64,000 nt of DNA, taken from contig NZ_JAUSYN010000002.1 in assembly GCF_030816915.1 (NCBI RefSeq), positions 3,857,501 through 3,921,500 of the forward strand, written 5' to 3'. The notes under the pieces are model-generated. The model worked only from the letters and a program-made list of their open reading frames with translations, was not told where the DNA came from and made no database searches. The translations under genes and the position numbers were made by a program. Shown one piece after another: positions 7,398 to 16,143 of this stretch; position 1 is the stretch's first letter, and every line of letters begins with the position of its first letter. This DNA is from Streptomyces sp. B3I8 (GTDB lineage Bacteria; Actinomycetota; Actinomycetes; Streptomycetales; Streptomycetaceae).

Positions 7398-9352
7398 GAG
7401 ACGACCTGGTTCGTCACCTCGACGGAGCCGTAGCAGAGCCGGCCCTCGCCCCAGGGGACCTCGACGTCCGTCTCCAGCACGGAGATCGACGTGGTGTCGC
7501 GAGCGACGGTGGTGTACGGCGGCTCGGCCCGCTCGACCAGGGCGACGGAGTCCTCCAGGTCGAGCGAGCGCACCAGATACGTGCGGCCCTGGTGGAGGTG
7601 GACCGCGCCCTCGTGCACGCCGGTGTGCGCGGCGCCGGCGTCGACCGTGCCGAGCAGCCGTCCGGTGCCCTCCTCCACCACCTGCACCGGCCGCCCGCCC
7701 TGGCCGCGGATGTCGGCGAGGTCGGCGGCCCGTTCCCGGCGTGTCCAGTGCCAGGCCTTCGTACGACGGCGCAGCAGGCCGGCGGCCTCGAGCTGGGGCA
7801 TCAGTTCCGCGCACGCGGGGCCGAAGAGTGTGAGGTCGTCGTCGCTCAGGGGCAGTTCCGCGGCGGCTGCGCACAGGTGCGGGGCGAGGACGTAAGGGTT
7901 GTCCGGGTCGAGGACGGTGGACTCGACGGGCTGGTCGAAGAGGGCCTCGGGGTGGTGGACGAGGAAGGTGTCCAGCGGGTCGTCGCGGGCGATCAGCACT
8001 GCCAGGGCACCCTGTCCGGCGCGGCCCGCCCGGCCCGCCTGCTGCCACAGAGAGGCCCGGGTTCCCGGGTAGCCGGCGATCAGGACGGCGTCCAGGCCGG
8101 AGACGTCGATGCCGAGCTCCAGGGCGGTGGTGGCGGCGAGGCCGAGGAGCTCGCCGGAGTGCAATGCACGTTCCAGCGCGCGGCGTTCCTCGGGGAGGTA
8201 GCCACCGCGGTAGGCGGCGACACGCCGGGCGAGGGAGCGGTCGACCTCGGCCAGCCGTTCCTGGGCGATCAGCGAGATCAGCTCGGCGCCGCGCCGGGAC
8301 CGTACGAAGGCGACCGAGCGCACGTCCTGTACGACGAGGTCGGTCAGCAGGTCGGCGGTCTCGGCGGTGGCGGTGCGGCGGACGGGGGCGCCCTTCTCGC
8401 CGTGCAGCTCGGTGAGCGGGGGTTCCCAGAGAGCGAACACCAGTTCACCGCGGGGTGAGGCATCGTCCGCCACCTCCACCACCGGCAGCCCGGTCAGCCG
8501 GCCCGCGGCCACCGCGGGGTCGGCGGCGGTGGCGGAGGCGAGCAGGAAGACGGGGGAGGAGCCGTAACGGGCGCACAGTCGGCGCAGCCGCCGCAGCACC
8601 TGGGCGACGTGCGAGCCGAAGACACCCCGGTAGGTGTGGCACTCGTCGATGACCACGTATTTCAGGGCGCGCAGGAAGGAGGCCCAGCGCGGGTGAGAGG
8701 GCAGGATCCCGCGGTGCAGCATGTCGGGGTTGGTGAGCACATAGTTGGCGTACTGACGTACCCATTCGCGTTCCTCGGGCGGGGTGTCGCCGTCGTACAC
8801 GGCGGGCCGCACGGCCGTGCCCAGGGGCTGGGAGAGCTCCTTCACCGACCGGTGCTGGTCGGCCGCGAGCGCCTTGGTGGGGGCCAGGTAGAGCGCGGTG
8901 GCACCCCGGCCGTTGGGCGCCTCGGAACCGTCGAGGAGGCGGGAGAGCACGGGCACGAGGTAGGCCAGGGACTTGCCGGAGGCGGTGCCGGTGGCGACCA
9001 CGACCGAGTCGCCGTCCAGCGCGTGTTCGGCGGCCAGTGCCTGGTGGGCCCAGGGGTGTTCGATGCCGCACTCGCGCACCGCGGCGAGCACCTCGGCGCG
9101 AATCCGGTCAGGCCAGACGGCATGGCGGCCCGCCCGCGGGGGCAAGTGCTCCGTATGAGTGACGCGCGAAGCCCGGCTCGGCCCGGCGGTCAGCCGGTCC
9201 AGCACGGTGCCCGGCGGGGTCCGCCCGGCGGTGCCCGTCGGGGGTCGATCGGATCGGTGATTCTTGGCCATCGGTCCCGAGTGTGTCACCGGTGTGACGG
9301 ACAATGGACCCAAGGCGTCGTGCACGCCTGCCGGTAAGTGATTGAATGCCAT
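6752..9352 (-). CDS. DEAD/DEAH-box helicase with C-terminal DUF1998 Cys cluster (MrfA/Rv3649-type)
   Basis: An 866-residue superfamily 2 helicase. Walker A TGTASGKS is near residues 121-128, motif II DECH at 236-239, SATAADP is motif III, and LIAGYPGTRASLWQQAGRAGR covers motif VI. The C-terminus carries CECEAGCPSCIQSPKCGNG, the four-cysteine cluster of DUF1998. This architecture matches Hrq1/MrfA helicases; B. subtilis MrfA repairs mitomycin C damage, so a DNA-repair role is inferred. The tail after the Cys cluster contains TAGEG-type repeats and looks disordered. Its 3' end overlaps the TadG-like frame. Confidence 0.9.
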   Translation of the reverse strand: MAFNHLPAGVHDALGPLSVTPVTHSGPMAKNHRSDRPPTGTAGRTPPGTVLDRLTAGPSRASRVTHTEHLPPRAGRHAVWPDRIRAEVLAAVRECGIEHPWAHQALAAEHALDGDSVVVATGTASGKSLAYLVPVLSRLLDGSEAPNGRGATALYLAPTKALAADQHRSVKELSQPLGTAVRPAVYDGDTPPEEREWVRQYANYVLTNPDMLHRGILPSHPRWASFLRALKYVVIDECHTYRGVFGSHVAQVLRRLRRLCARYGSSPVFLLASATAADPAVAAGRLTGLPVVEVADDASPRGELVFALWEPPLTELHGEKGAPVRRTATAETADLLTDLVVQDVRSVAFVRSRRGAELISLIAQERLAEVDRSLARRVAAYRGGYLPEERRALERALHSGELLGLAATTALELGIDVSGLDAVLIAGYPGTRASLWQQAGRAGRAGQGALAVLIARDDPLDTFLVHHPEALFDQPVESTVLDPDNPYVLAPHLCAAAAELPLSDDDLTLFGPACAELMPQLEAAGLLRRRTKAWHWTRRERAADLADIRGQGGRPVQVVEEGTGRLLGTVDAGAAHTGVHEGAVHLHQGRTYLVRSLDLEDSVALVERAEPPYTTVARDTTSISVLETDVEVPWGEGRLCYGSVEVTNQVVSYLRRRVLTGEVLGETKLDLPPRTLRTRAVWWTVTEDQLDAARINPEILGGALHAAEHASIGLLPLFATCDRWDIGGVSVPLHPDTLLPTVFVYDGHPGGAGFAERAFHTAREWLTATREAIASCECEAGCPSCIQSPKCGNGNEPLHKRGAVRLLAELLRGGSGGEDTEHGDAEDDDTSGARTSGAGTAGEGTAGEGTAVRGAEGSAGAVSPAG

Positions 9353-9435
9353 CGCGGCTGGCGAACCGTCCCCAGGGCTCTCATGCCGAGATGACCCGAA
9401 GGACGAACGCTCGATAGCAAGGTGCTGGAGGATCC

Positions 9436-9777
9436 GTGGACCTGTCCCTGTCGACCCGTACCGTCGGCGATCGTACGGTCGTCGAGGTCGGTGGCGAAAT
9501 CGACGTATACACCGCGCCCAAGCTGCGCGAGCAGCTGGTCGAGCTGGTGAACGACGGGAGTTTCCACCTCGTCGTCGACATGGAGGGCGTGGACTTCCTC
9601 GACTCCACCGGGCTCGGCGTACTGGTCGGTGGTCTGAAGCGGGTGCGCGCCCATGAGGGCTCGTTGCGCCTCGTGTGCAACCAGGAGCGCATCCTGAAGA
9701 TCTTCCGTATCACCGGTCTCACCAAGGTGTTCCCCATCCACACCTCGGTGGACGAAGCGGTGGCGGCCACCGACTGA
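9436..9777 (+). CDS. bldG: Anti-anti-sigma factor BldG
   Basis: A 113-residue STAS-domain protein that I recognise as BldG, needed for aerial mycelium and antibiotic production in Streptomyces. The phosphoacceptor motif DSTGLG puts Ser at residue 57, the site reported to be phosphorylated in BldG. The length and the start ([10 protein letters not shown]) match the known protein. The GTG at 9436 is preceded by GGAGG. It lies divergent from the helicase and 100 bases upstream of its anti-sigma partner, the usual order. In the unphosphorylated state BldG would bind the anti-sigma kinase and free a sigma factor. Confidence 0.97.
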   Translation: MDLSLSTRTVGDRTVVEVGGEIDVYTAPKLREQLVELVNDGSFHLVVDMEGVDFLDSTGLGVLVGGLKRVRAHEGSLRLVCNQERILKIFRITGLTKVFPIHTSVDEAVAATD

Positions 9778-9877
9778 CACCGTCGCCGGGCCCGTGCCCG
9801 GACGGCAGATCGAAGCGGAGGGCCGGGGCCGCAGTGGCCCGGCCCCCCGAGAGCACGCCCAGTTCCGAGGGGGATGC

Positions 9878-10324
9878 ATGGCCACCGTTGAGCTCCGCTT
9901 CAGCGCGCTGCCCGAGCACGTCAGGACCGCCAGGCTGGTGGCGGCGGCGGTGGCGCGCAGGGCCGGAGTGGACGAGGCCGTCCTCGACGAGGTCCGGCTC
10001 GCCGTCGGGGAGGCCTGTTCGCGGGCCGTCGGTCTGCACCGGAGCAGCGGCGTGCAGGCGCCGGTGCACGTGGTGCTGGTCGAGGAGGAGAAACAGTTCT
10101 CCATCGAGGTGGGCGACGAGGCCCCGGGCAGCGCGTCACCGGTGGAACGCATCCCCGGTACGTCCGGCGCGGACGACCCCGACTCCGACAGCGAGGACGA
10201 CGACATGGGCCTCGCCGTCATCAGCGGGCTCGTCGACGACGTGGAGGTGACCGCGGGGGAGCACGGCGGCTGGATCAGGATGACCTGGCCCACCGCGCCG
10301 CCGCCCACCGAACTGCTCCCCTGA
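9878..10324 (+). CDS. Anti-sigma factor, ATP-binding kinase-like partner of BldG (ApgA type)
   Basis: A 148-residue HATPase (RsbW/SpoIIAB-like) protein. The N-box region LDEVRLAVGEACSRAV is clear and the G1 region is VEVGDEAPG. An acidic insert (DDPDSDSEDDD) lies before GLAVISGLVDDVEV, the G2 region. The ATG at 9878 follows GAGGGGG; an overlapping ATG at 9874 is out of frame. In S. coelicolor the gene after bldG (SCO3548, ApgA, recalled) encodes an anti-sigma factor that binds BldG. A strong hairpin directly follows. Confidence 0.9.
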   Translation: MATVELRFSALPEHVRTARLVAAAVARRAGVDEAVLDEVRLAVGEACSRAVGLHRSSGVQAPVHVVLVEEEKQFSIEVGDEAPGSASPVERIPGTSGADDPDSDSEDDDMGLAVISGLVDDVEVTAGEHGGWIRMTWPTAPPPTELLP

Positions 10325-10345
10325 GTCCCGGCGACACGACTGACC

Positions 10346-10385
10346 CGTGAGGGAGGGCTCCGCTTCGGCGGGGTCCTCCCTCACG
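10346..10385 (+). terminator. Intrinsic terminator of the bldG operon
   Basis: CGTGAGGGAGG at 10346-10356 pairs with CCTCCCTCACG at 10375-10385, an 11-bp perfect stem starting 22 bases after the anti-sigma stop. The 18-base interior (CTCCGCTTCGGCGGGG-like) can itself fold. There is no U-tract, as is usual in Streptomyces. Confidence 0.85.
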
Positions 10386-10401
10386 GCGTTTCCACAGCTC
10401 C

Positions 10402-10444
10402 GCCGCCGTCCCGCCGCAGTTCTGCCGCCGTCCCGCCGCAGTTC
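10402..10444. repeat. 22-bp-period direct repeat
   Basis: The 21-mer at 10402-10422 recurs exactly at 10424-10444, with a degenerate continuation to about 10510 built on CCGTCCCGC and CAGTTCCTCA-like units. It lies just after the bldG-operon terminator and codes for nothing obvious. Confidence 0.8.
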
Positions 10445-10553
10445 CTCAGCCGTCCCGCGGCCGTCCTGGCCCAGCTCCGCGGTAGTTTCTCAACCGTCCC
10501 GCCCACGGGCCCGCGGCCCTCCTGCCACGGCTCCGGTGCCGCTCCGCCGATTG

Positions 10554-10695
10554 CGTGAAGGAATTCACGAGCATTTACCGATCGGCGTGTTTCCGCCGCC
10601 GAAATGATCATTCGATTGCGCGGCAATCCGGTGAAATCCCCGGTCAATGGTTTAGAGGCATTACCTCTTTCGTGTAGGGCGTGACGCCGTTCACG
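10554..10695. promoter_or_regulatory. Two CGTGA-N6-TCACG sites upstream of hppA
   Basis: Inverted repeats at 10554-10569 and 10680-10695 both read CGTGA, six bases, TCACG. The layout equals the Crp/Fnr-type TGTGA-N6-TCACA and nearly fits the recalled Streptomyces Crp consensus GTG-N6-GNCAC, with T at the G position in both. They sit 127-268 bases before the hppA start in an unusually AT-rich leader. BldD, which also binds GTGA/TCAC half-sites, is an alternative. No binding is shown. Confidence 0.5.
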
Positions 10696-10750
10696 ATCAT
10701 TCCGATGGGCGAACATCGGCGAACCAAGACCGATTCCGTTTACCGCACAC

Positions 10751-10779
10751 TGTTTAGATCAGGTTTCGCTACCTACAAT
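10751..10779 (+). promoter_or_regulatory. Candidate hppA promoter
   Basis: TACAAT at 10774-10779 is a good -10 hexamer. TGTTTA at 10751-10756 is a weak -35 with a 17-base spacer. It sits 42 bases before the hppA ATG, and AAGGAGGA at 10811-10818 is a near-perfect ribosome site. Confidence 0.5.
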
Positions 10780-10821
10780 CCGTCCACATCTTGAGCTCAG
10801 CCCAAGCGTCAAGGAGGACGA

Positions 10822-13230
10822 ATGGCGGGGCTTTCTACCCCTCAGCAGTTCGACCACCCCATCAACCTCGCCGGTGCGGTGCTGACCGACGACAATCGTT
10901 TGATCGTCATCATCATCGGGATCGTCGCGCTCGCGGCACTCGTGGTCGCCGGAGTCCTGGTCCGCCAGGTGCTCCAGGCCGGCGAGGGCACCGACAGCAT
11001 GAAAAAGATCGCGGCGGCGGTCCAGGAGGGCGCCAACGCCTATCTGGCCCGCCAGTTGCGCACGCTCGGCGTTTTCGCCGTGATCGTGTTCTTCCTGCTC
11101 ATGCTGCTGCCCGCGGACGACTGGGATCAGCGTGCCGGACGATCGGTGTTCTTCCTGATCGGCGCGGCATTCTCAGCCGCCACCGGGTATATCGGCATGT
11201 GGCTCGCCGTACGGAGCAATGTGCGGGTCGCCGCGGCGGCGCGGGAGGCGACACCGGCGGCCGGAGAGCCGGAAAAGGATCTCACTGCCGTCTCCCACAA
11301 GGCCATGAAGATCGCTTTCCGTACGGGCGGCGTCGTCGGCATGTTCACGGTGGGGCTCGGTCTGCTGGGCGCCTCATGCGTGGTGCTCGTCTACGCCGCC
11401 GACGCGCCGAAGGTCCTGGAGGGCTTCGGCCTCGGCGCCGCGCTGATCGCCATGTTCATGCGAGTCGGCGGCGGCATCTTCACCAAGGCCGCCGACGTCG
11501 GCGCCGACCTGGTCGGCAAGGTCGAACAGGGCATCCCGGAGGACGACCCCCGTAACGCCGCGACCATCGCCGACAACGTGGGCGACAACGTCGGCGACTG
11601 CGCGGGTATGGCGGCCGACCTGTTCGAGTCGTACGCCGTCACGCTGGTGGCCGCGCTGATCCTCGGCAAGGCCGCCTTCGGCGACGCAGGGCTCGCCTTC
11701 CCGCTGATCGTGCCCGCGATCGGTGTCCTCACCGCCATGATCGGCATCTTCGCGGTCGCGCCGCGCCGTGCCGACCGCAGCGGCATGACCGCCATCAACC
11801 GCGGCTTCTTCATCTCCGCGGTCATCTCGCTGGTCCTGGTGGCCGTGGCCGTCTACACCTACCTGCCGTCGAGCTACGCCGACCTGGACGGCGTCGGCGA
11901 GGCGGCGATCGCCGGCAGGGACGGCGACCCGCGCATCCTCGCGCTCGTCGCCGTGGCCATCGGGATCGTGCTGGCGGCCCTCATCCAGCAGCTCACCGGC
12001 TACTTCACCGAGACCACCCGGCGACCCGTCCGGGACATCGGCAAGAGCTCGCTGACCGGCCCGGCCACCGTCGTCCTCGCCGGCATCTCCATCGGCCTGG
12101 AGTCGGCCGTCTACACCGGTCTGCTGATCGCGCTCGGCGTCTACGGGGCGTTCCTGCTCGGCGGCACCTCGATCATGCTGGCGCTGTTCGCGGTGGCGCT
12201 GGCCGGCACCGGACTGCTCACCACGGTCGGCGTGATCGTCGCCATGGACACCTTCGGTCCGGTCTCCGACAACGCGCAGGGCATCGCCGAGATGTCCGGC
12301 GACGTCGAGGGTGCGGGTGCCCAGGTGCTCACCAACCTGGACGCGGTCGGCAACACCACCAAGGCCATCACCAAGGGCATCGCCATCGCGACCGCCGTCC
12401 TGGCCGCCTCCGCGCTGTTCGGGTCGTACCGTGACGCGATCACCACGGGCGCGCAGGACGTCGGCGAGAAGCTGTCCGGGGCGGGCGCGCCGATGAGTCT
12501 GATGATGGACATCTCGCAGCCCAACAACCTGGTCGGCCTGATCGCGGGCGCGGCGGTCGTCTTCCTCTTCTCGGGACTGGCGATCAACGCGGTGTCGCGG
12601 TCGGCGGGCGCGGTGGTCTACGAGGTGCGGCGCCAGTTCCGGGAGAAGCCCGGGATCATGGACTACTCGGAGACCCCGGAGTACGGCAAGGTCGTCGACA
12701 TCTGCACCAAGGACGCCCTGCGGGAACTCGCCACGCCGGGGCTGCTCGCCGTGATGGCGCCCATCTTCATCGGGTTCACGCTCGGAGTGGGCGCGCTGGG
12801 CGCGTTCCTGGCGGGCGCGATCGGTGCCGGCACGCTGATGGCGGTCTTCCTCGCCAACTCCGGTGGTGCGTGGGACAACGCCAAGAAGCTCGTCGAGGAC
12901 GGCCACCACGGCGGCAAGGGCAGTGAGGCGCACGCCGCGACGGTCATCGGCGACACCGTCGGCGACCCGTTCAAGGACACCGCGGGCCCGGCGATCAACC
13001 CGCTGCTGAAGGTGATGAACCTGGTGGCGCTGCTGATCGCGCCCGCGGTCATCAAGTTCTCCTACGGCGACGACAAGAACATCGGCGTGCGGATCGTCGT
13101 CGCGTTGCTGTCGTTGCTGGTGATCGTCGTCGCGGTCTACATCTCCAAGCGGCGCGGGATCGCGGTCGGGGACGAGGACGAGAGTGCCGAACGGGTGAGC
13201 GAAACGGTGAACCCCGCGGTGGTGTCGTAG
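10822..13230 (+). CDS. hppA: K+-independent H+-translocating membrane pyrophosphatase
   Basis: An 802-residue, multi-helix membrane pyrophosphatase that couples PPi hydrolysis to proton export. The substrate site is clear in DVGADLVGKVE (about residue 230), DDPRNAATIADNVGDNVGD and the C-terminal GDTVGDPFKDTAGPAINPLLK. The diagnostic position reads GNTTKA: Lys here marks the K+-insensitive subclass (Ala in K+-dependent enzymes). Start ATG 10822 has a strong AAGGAGGA. It stands alone between two hairpin terminators. Confidence 0.96.
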   Translation: MAGLSTPQQFDHPINLAGAVLTDDNRLIVIIIGIVALAALVVAGVLVRQVLQAGEGTDSMKKIAAAVQEGANAYLARQLRTLGVFAVIVFFLLMLLPADDWDQRAGRSVFFLIGAAFSAATGYIGMWLAVRSNVRVAAAAREATPAAGEPEKDLTAVSHKAMKIAFRTGGVVGMFTVGLGLLGASCVVLVYAADAPKVLEGFGLGAALIAMFMRVGGGIFTKAADVGADLVGKVEQGIPEDDPRNAATIADNVGDNVGDCAGMAADLFESYAVTLVAALILGKAAFGDAGLAFPLIVPAIGVLTAMIGIFAVAPRRADRSGMTAINRGFFISAVISLVLVAVAVYTYLPSSYADLDGVGEAAIAGRDGDPRILALVAVAIGIVLAALIQQLTGYFTETTRRPVRDIGKSSLTGPATVVLAGISIGLESAVYTGLLIALGVYGAFLLGGTSIMLALFAVALAGTGLLTTVGVIVAMDTFGPVSDNAQGIAEMSGDVEGAGAQVLTNLDAVGNTTKAITKGIAIATAVLAASALFGSYRDAITTGAQDVGEKLSGAGAPMSLMMDISQPNNLVGLIAGAAVVFLFSGLAINAVSRSAGAVVYEVRRQFREKPGIMDYSETPEYGKVVDICTKDALRELATPGLLAVMAPIFIGFTLGVGALGAFLAGAIGAGTLMAVFLANSGGAWDNAKKLVEDGHHGGKGSEAHAATVIGDTVGDPFKDTAGPAINPLLKVMNLVALLIAPAVIKFSYGDDKNIGVRIVVALLSLLVIVVAVYISKRRGIAVGDEDESAERVSETVNPAVVS

Positions 13231-13269
13231 GCGGCGGCACCGACGGCCGTGAGCGGCGGTCGCAACCCA

Positions 13270-13305
13270 GGGGCGGACGGCGCGTGCTGACGTGCCGTCC
13301 GCCCC
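13270..13305 (+). terminator. Intrinsic terminator after hppA
   Basis: GGGGCGGACGGC at 13270-13281 pairs perfectly with GCCGTCCGCCCC at 13294-13305 over a 12-base loop, 40 bases after the hppA stop. Confidence 0.88.
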
Positions 13306-13466
13306 TCGCATGGGGGTGCGCGCCGGTTCGTGAGCCTTCTCTCGCTTCGGGCGGGCGCCTTGGTGCAAATGGCTTCACAGGGGTACATAAAGGCGGTCCG
13401 CGGTCCGGTCGCCCCGCGTCCGGCGTGTATGTTCCGGGGCCGGAAGCCATGGAAGGGACCGATCCG

Positions 13467-14045
13467 GTGAACAAGAAGCTCGCTGCCGCACTGTCCGGCG
13501 GTGCGGTACTGGCAGTGGCGCTCACGGGCTGCGGCGCCGACGACGACAGCAGCAAGGAACTGGACACCTGGGCCGCGAAGGTGTGCGACGGCGTCCAGCC
13601 GCAGGCGAAGAAGATCGAGGCCGCCAACACCGCGATCCAGAAGGAGACGTCGGACAACAGCACGCCGGCCGACGTCCAGAAGACGGACTCCCAGGCCTTC
13701 CAGGACATCTCCGACGCCTACAAGGCGATGGCGCAGGCCGTGCAGAAGGCGGGCGCGCCCCCGAACGTGGACAAGGGCGAGACCAAGTCGGCCAACGCGG
13801 TCAAGGAGCTCGACAACCTGTCGTCCTCCTACGCCGACCTGAAGAAGCAGACCGCGGGCCTCGACACCAAGGACCAGGCGAAGTTCGCCTCCGGGCTCAA
13901 GGACGTGGCGACCCAGCTGGAGAAGCTGAGCAAGAGCGGCAGCGACGCCCTGAAGGACCTGGAGGAGGGCGACGTCGGCAAGGCGATGGCGAGGCAGGCA
14001 AGCTGCAAGTCGGCGTCGGCCACGGCGACGGCTTCGGCGGCATAG
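13467..14045 (+). CDS. Small secreted lipoprotein, function unknown
   Basis: A 192-residue protein with a short signal peptide (MNKKLAAALSGGAVLAVALTGC) and an LTGC lipobox, so it is probably lipid-anchored outside the membrane. The mature part is mostly helical (KELDTWAAKVCDGVQPQAKKIEAAN ... TQLEKLSKSGSDALKDLEEG) with two further Cys (WAAKVC, QASC) that could pair. GTG 13467 sits eight bases after GGAAGGGA; in-frame ATG 13449 is an alternative. Orthologs are annotated only as small secreted proteins. Confidence 0.85.
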   Translation: MNKKLAAALSGGAVLAVALTGCGADDDSSKELDTWAAKVCDGVQPQAKKIEAANTAIQKETSDNSTPADVQKTDSQAFQDISDAYKAMAQAVQKAGAPPNVDKGETKSANAVKELDNLSSSYADLKKQTAGLDTKDQAKFASGLKDVATQLEKLSKSGSDALKDLEEGDVGKAMARQASCKSASATATASAA

Positions 14046-14121
14046 CGCCCGCCACACCGCCGCGGCCGCCCCGGGGCTGACGTCCCGTCGGAGTGAATGT
14101 CGCATCGGAGTCGACGTGCGT

Positions 14122-14153
14122 CGGAGGCGGCGCGCGGCGGAGGCGGCGCGCGG
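14122..14153. repeat. Tandem 16-bp repeat
   Basis: CGGAGGCGGCGCGCGG occurs twice back to back at 14122-14137 and 14138-14153, in the GC-extreme spacer before the methyltransferase gene. It is probably neutral slippage. Confidence 0.75.
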
Positions 14154-14284
14154 CGGCCGAGGCGTGGCGTCGACGAGGGGCGCGGGGGTATGCGGTGTGC
14201 CGTCTACGGAGGGCGCGAGGGGCGGGGGCGGTGCGCCGCCGGGCGGAAGGCGCGGGAGCGGGCGTGCGGGCCACAATGGGGGGC

Positions 14285-15811
14285 GTGAGCACCTCCCAGC
14301 CGGCCCCCCTGGCCCCTCTGCCCTCGACCGACCGCCCCGACGTCGCCGCCGCGCTGCGGGACGCGCTGCGGGCGGCCTCCTTCACCGCCGACGGACTGCT
14401 CGAACTCCTCGGCGCACCGGCCTACGCCGCGCTGGCCCGCAATGAGGTGGTCCCGGCGCTGCGGGCCACCCGGGGCGACAGCCCGCTGGAAGCACTCGTA
14501 CGCCTGTTTCTGCTGCAGCAGCCCGTGCCCCGCGCACGCGTGGCCGCCGCCCTGCCCGTCGATGCCTGCCTGGAGGCCGGCTGGCTGATCCGGGCCGACG
14601 ACGAGGTCGCCGCCACCGTCGACGTGCGGCCTTACGGAGGGGCCGACGGCGAGGACTGGTTCATCGTCTCCGACCTGGGCTGCGCGGTCGGCGGCGCGGG
14701 TGGCATCGGCAGCCGCCAGGAGTCCGTGGTGCTCGGCGTCGGCGGTGCCTCGACGACGCTGGCCGGGCTCACCGTCCGGACACCCGTGGGTGCCGCGCTC
14801 GATCTCGGCACCGGCTCCGGCATCCAGGCGCTGCACGCCTCCCGGCACGCCACACGGGTGACCGCGACCGACGTCAACCCGCGTGCCCTGCACATCACCG
14901 CGCTCACCCTCGCCCTCTCCGGGGCGCCCGCCGCCGACCTGCGCGAGGGCTCGCTGTTCGAACCGGTCGCGGAGGACGAGACGTACGACCTGATCGTGTC
15001 CAACCCGCCGTTCGTCATCTCGCCCGACGCCCGGCTCACCTACCGCGACGGCGGCATGGCCGGGGACGATCTGTGCCGCACGCTCGTTCAGCAGGCGGGG
15101 GACCGGCTCAACCCGGGCGGGTTCGCCCAGTTCCTGGCCAACTGGCAGCACGTGGAGGGGGAGGACTGGCAGGAGCGGCTGCGCTCGTGGGTGCCGCGCG
15201 GCTGCGACGCGTGGATCGTGCAGCGCGAGGTGCAGGACGTCACCCAGTACGCCGAACTGTGGCTGCGGGACGCGGGCGACCACCGCGACGACACGGCCCG
15301 GTACCAGGCGCGCTACGACGCGTGGCTGGACGCGTTCGAGGCGCGCAAGGTGAAGGCCGTCGGCTTCGGCTGGATCACCCTGCGCAGGTCCGACGCGTCG
15401 GAACCCTCGGTGACCGTGGAGGAGTGGCCGCATTCCGTCGAACAGCCGCTCGGGGACGTCGTACGGGCGCACTTCGACCGGGTCGACTTCCTGCGGGCGC
15501 ACGACGACGCGGCGCTGCTCGCCGGGCACTTCCGGCTGGCCTCCGAGGTCGTCCAGGAGCAGGTCGGGCTGCCCGGCGCGGAGGACCCGGAGCACGTGGT
15601 GCTGCGTCAGTACCGCGGCATGCGCCGGGCCACCACGGTCGACACGGTCGGCGCGGGCTTCGCCGGGGTGTGCGACGGCACGCTGAGCGCGGGGCGCATT
15701 CTGGACGCCATCGCCCAGCTCGTCGGTGAGGATCCGGTCGCGCTGCGTGACCGGACGCCGGCGCAGATCCGACTGCTGGTGGGACAGGGCTTCCTCGAAC
15801 CGGCGCGCTGA
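14285..15811 (+). CDS. Class I SAM-dependent methyltransferase with DUF7059-like N-terminus
   Basis: A protein of about 508 residues. An N-terminal helical domain (residues 1-150) precedes a Rossmann methyltransferase core. Motif I ALDLGTGSGIQAL is near residue 180, VTATDVNPRAL is motif II, and VSNPPFVI is near residue 239. NPPF/Y is typical of enzymes methylating amide or exocyclic amino nitrogens (HemK/RsmC/N6-A type), so a protein, RNA or DNA nitrogen target is likely but unidentified. The C-terminal third is unique to this actinobacterial family. GTG 14285 and ATG 14276 are both possible starts. Confidence 0.85.
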   Translation: MSTSQPAPLAPLPSTDRPDVAAALRDALRAASFTADGLLELLGAPAYAALARNEVVPALRATRGDSPLEALVRLFLLQQPVPRARVAAALPVDACLEAGWLIRADDEVAATVDVRPYGGADGEDWFIVSDLGCAVGGAGGIGSRQESVVLGVGGASTTLAGLTVRTPVGAALDLGTGSGIQALHASRHATRVTATDVNPRALHITALTLALSGAPAADLREGSLFEPVAEDETYDLIVSNPPFVISPDARLTYRDGGMAGDDLCRTLVQQAGDRLNPGGFAQFLANWQHVEGEDWQERLRSWVPRGCDAWIVQREVQDVTQYAELWLRDAGDHRDDTARYQARYDAWLDAFEARKVKAVGFGWITLRRSDASEPSVTVEEWPHSVEQPLGDVVRAHFDRVDFLRAHDDAALLAGHFRLASEVVQEQVGLPGAEDPEHVVLRQYRGMRRATTVDTVGAGFAGVCDGTLSAGRILDAIAQLVGEDPVALRDRTPAQIRLLVGQGFLEPAR

Positions 15812-16143
15812 CGGGGCGCGGGGGCCGCCCCGCGGCGGCCTGCCTTGCCCGCGACGATCCGTTCCGCCCGGTCCGCGGCGGCCTGCCCCGCCTCGCGCCG
15901 CGACGGTCCGCCCCGGTCCGCGGGCGCACTGACCCCGTTCGCGGCGTCGGCCGCGGCTCGGCCCCCCGCGGCCTCGCCGCCCCGGCCCGCCGGTGCCCCT
16001 CTCCCCCGGCCGCCCCGTGTTCACCCCCGGTTCGTCCGGCCGCCGGTCGGCCGTCTCTCCCGCGTGTCAGCCTCGCCTCGCCGGGCCGGACGGCCCGATG
16101 CGACACCCGGGCGCGGGAGCCGGGACGGCAGGGGGAGCGGGGC
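15812..16143. other. Non-coding GC-rich spacer
   Basis: I see no gene in these 332 bases. The 13-mer GCGGCGGCCTGCC occurs at 15832-15844 and 15875-15887, and a second imperfect pair built on CGCGAC(G/A)(G/A)TCCG follows each copy, so a 43-bp unit has duplicated. A GC hairpin just after the methyltransferase stop may terminate it. Confidence 0.55.

Noticed and set aside
11374..13368. 664-codon minus-strand frame opposite hppA
   Set aside because: Its His/Asp/Arg/Gly-rich composition is the mirror of membrane-helix codons and there is no domain signature.
13583..14080. Second reading frame within the lipoprotein gene (Arg/Gly-rich)
   Set aside because: It overlaps a clear lipoprotein with lipobox and has no ribosome site.
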